From positions 1-15,508 of the forward strand of contig CAYVKA010000105.1 in the NCBI GenBank assembly GCA_964451925.1: 15,508 bases of DNA, given 5' to 3'. This DNA is from Nevskia sp964451925 (GTDB taxonomy: Bacteria > Pseudomonadota > Gammaproteobacteria > Nevskiales > Nevskiaceae). Under the pieces are notes generated by a model that saw nothing but the letters and a program-made list of their open reading frames with translations, ran no database searches and was not told the origin of the DNA. Made by a program: the position numbers and the translations under genes. Shown piece after piece: positions 14,052 through 15,508 of this stretch (the first letter of the stretch is position 1; every line of letters starts with the position of its first letter).

Positions 14052-15458
14052 GTGAGCGCCGACCAGTCCATCCCCGAGGAAATGCCGCCATTGCCACAAG
14101 CTCGTTCGTGGGTGCCACGCTTTTCCTCGCCGATAGCGAGGCTGCTGCTGATCGCCGTGCTGATGCTGCTCCTCAACATTCCGCTGGGCATGATCCGTGG
14201 CGTGGTGGAAGAGCGGGCAGCCCGGCGCGGTGAGGTGGTCGGCGATATCCTGGCAGGTTGGGGTGGCGCACAAAGCCTGACCGGACCGGTGTTGCGTGTG
14301 CCTTTCAAGGTGCGCAGCACCGTGGCGGGTGCCGACGGCAAGCCGCTGCAACGGGTCTCGGCCGATGCGGCGTATTTCCTGCCGCGCGACCTCCATATCG
14401 AAGGCCAGCTGGCAACCGAGATGCGGCATCGCGGCATCTTCGAGGTGCCGGTCTACGTTGCCCGGCTCCATCTCTCGGGGCGGTTCGACCGGCCGGATTT
14501 CACGCCGTGGGGGGTGAATGCGGAAGACGTGGACTGGAAGGATGCGGAACTGGTGGTCGGGCTGGCCGAACCCCGCACGCTGCAGGCCGATGCCGCGCTG
14601 AACTGGGGCGGACAAAGCCTGCGCTTCAAGCCGTCCACCGGCGCAGCCGTGCAATGGATTCAGTCCGGCATCCACGTGCCCCTGGGGCGCGAACTGGCGC
14701 AGGTATCCGGGCCGGACGGCAGCAGTTTCTCGATCCAGCTCAGCTTCAATGGCGCCGACGTCCTGTCCTTCACGCCCACCGCCGAACAGACCGACGTGAC
14801 ACTCGCCGCCGACTGGCCCCATCCCAACTTCCAGGGAGGTTGGCTACCGGTACAGCGCGAGATCGGCAACGACGGCTTTCATGCCCGGTGGTCTGTGTCC
14901 TACCTCGGCCGCGACTATCCACAGCACTGGACCGAGCTGCCGAATGCGGCCGCGACCCTGGTCAAATCCCGATTCGGCGTGAGCCTGGCCCAGCCGGTGG
15001 ATCCCTACGTGATGGCCGAACGCGTGCTCAAGTACGCCGTGCTGACCGTGCTGTTCACTTTCGCAGTGATGTGGCTGACCGAGGTGCTGTCCGGGCAGGC
15101 CGTGCACCCGATCCAGTACGGTTTTGTCGGCGCAGCCCTGTGCCTGTTCGGCCTGTTGCAGTTGTCGTTCGCCGAGCATTTCGGCTTCACCGTGGCCTTT
15201 GTGGTCTCGGCGCTGGCGGTGGTGGCGATGATCACGCTGTACTGCCTCAGCCTGCTGCGGCGCGCCTGGCAGGCGCTCGCCGTCGGCGGCGTGCTGGGCG
15301 GTCTCTATTCCTACCTGTACTCGATCCTGCGCGCGGAGGACCATGCCCTGCTCGGCGGTTCGGTGGCCTTGTTCATCGGCCTGGGAGTGGCGATGTTCCT
15401 GACCCGGCGCGTCGATTGGAGCGCGCTCGGCCGCCGTCCGCTGGCGTCACGGCCCTAG
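14052..15458 (+). CDS. creD: CreD-like inner membrane protein
   Basis: The 468-residue protein has the CreD layout. There is one N-terminal membrane segment (about 30-50, IARLLLIAVLMLLLNIPLGM), a large periplasmic domain (about 55-320), then a cluster of about five membrane helices (about 325-455) ending in RRVDW. Recognisable family features are RGVVEERAARR after the first helix, the segment GPVLRVPF, the periplasmic DVLSFTPTAEQTDV, and YAVLTVLFTFAVMWLTEVL opening the C-terminal membrane block. CreD is an inner-membrane protein of the CreBC regulon, linked to envelope integrity and beta-lactam or colicin responses; its molecular function is unknown. No creB or creC is in the window. Translation starts at GTG 14052 behind a strong AAGGAG at a good distance. 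The small membrane protein gene 41 nt upstream probably belongs to the same unit. Confidence 0.95.
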   Translation: MSADQSIPEEMPPLPQARSWVPRFSSPIARLLLIAVLMLLLNIPLGMIRGVVEERAARRGEVVGDILAGWGGAQSLTGPVLRVPFKVRSTVAGADGKPLQRVSADAAYFLPRDLHIEGQLATEMRHRGIFEVPVYVARLHLSGRFDRPDFTPWGVNAEDVDWKDAELVVGLAEPRTLQADAALNWGGQSLRFKPSTGAAVQWIQSGIHVPLGRELAQVSGPDGSSFSIQLSFNGADVLSFTPTAEQTDVTLAADWPHPNFQGGWLPVQREIGNDGFHARWSVSYLGRDYPQHWTELPNAAATLVKSRFGVSLAQPVDPYVMAERVLKYAVLTVLFTFAVMWLTEVLSGQAVHPIQYGFVGAALCLFGLLQLSFAEHFGFTVAFVVSALAVVAMITLYCLSLLRRAWQALAVGGVLGGLYSYLYSILRAEDHALLGGSVALFIGLGVAMFLTRRVDWSALGRRPLASRP

Positions 15459-15508
15459 GGCCTGTTAACACTGATTGGATCGCTGCGTTGCTGCTCAAAA
15501 TCGCGTCA
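15459..15508. other. Probable start of a dispersed intergenic repeat, cut by the window edge
   Basis: The 50 bases after creD begin GGCCTGTTAACACTGATTGG and contain the TTAACA palindromic region. GGCCTGTTAACACT followed by GCTGCGTTGCTGCT is, from memory, a common repeat in GC-rich proteobacteria. On the minus strand it reads open as DAILSSNAAIQSVLTGP. Nothing else can be supported. Confidence 0.35.

Overview
The window is GC-rich chromosomal DNA from a proteobacterium, most likely a gammaproteobacterium of the Xanthomonadales/Nevskiales type. This is inferred from the ybbA-ybbP-tesA neighbourhood, the 'cytosolic-type' malate dehydrogenase beginning MKKPVRVTVTGAAGQ, a creD gene, and intergenic palindromes of the kind seen in Xanthomonadaceae-like genomes. 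No rRNA, tRNA or CRISPR was seen.

Region 1 (1-4151, minus strand) is a lipid-related gene train. In transcription order it holds tesA (SGNH thioesterase/lysophospholipase), an FAD/NAD-binding amine-oxidase-like flavoprotein, a DUF1365 protein, and a cyclopropane-fatty-acid-synthase-like methyltransferase cut by the left edge. The flavoprotein/DUF1365/CFA trio is a known proteobacterial set, tied in alphaproteobacteria to singlet-oxygen response and methylated or furan fatty acid formation on phospholipid acyl chains. The CFA member has substituted active-site residues, which fits a methyltransferase other than a classical Cfa.

Region 2 (4150-7457, plus) is the divergent ABC pair ybbA-ybbP. 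The start codons of tesA and ybbA overlap. A REP-like palindrome lies between ybbA and ybbP.

Region 3 (about 7458-9435) is an accessory insert. It holds one lower-GC trypsin-like serine peptidase gene flanked by a pair of imperfect inverted repeats of about 70 bp. Behind it lies about 540 bp of gene-free, palindrome-rich DNA with a 15-bp perfect hairpin, REP relatives and a dRS3-like site. This is the most unusual part of the window.

Region 4 (9436-11935, plus) has mdh, a strong hairpin, a small predicted exported protein of unknown function and a CorA-family metal transporter. Region 5 has rsmB (minus, 12037-13365), convergent with the transporter gene. Divergent from rsmB is a small predicted membrane protein that appears frameshifted, followed by creD (14052-15458). 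The last 50 bases look like the start of a dispersed repeat.
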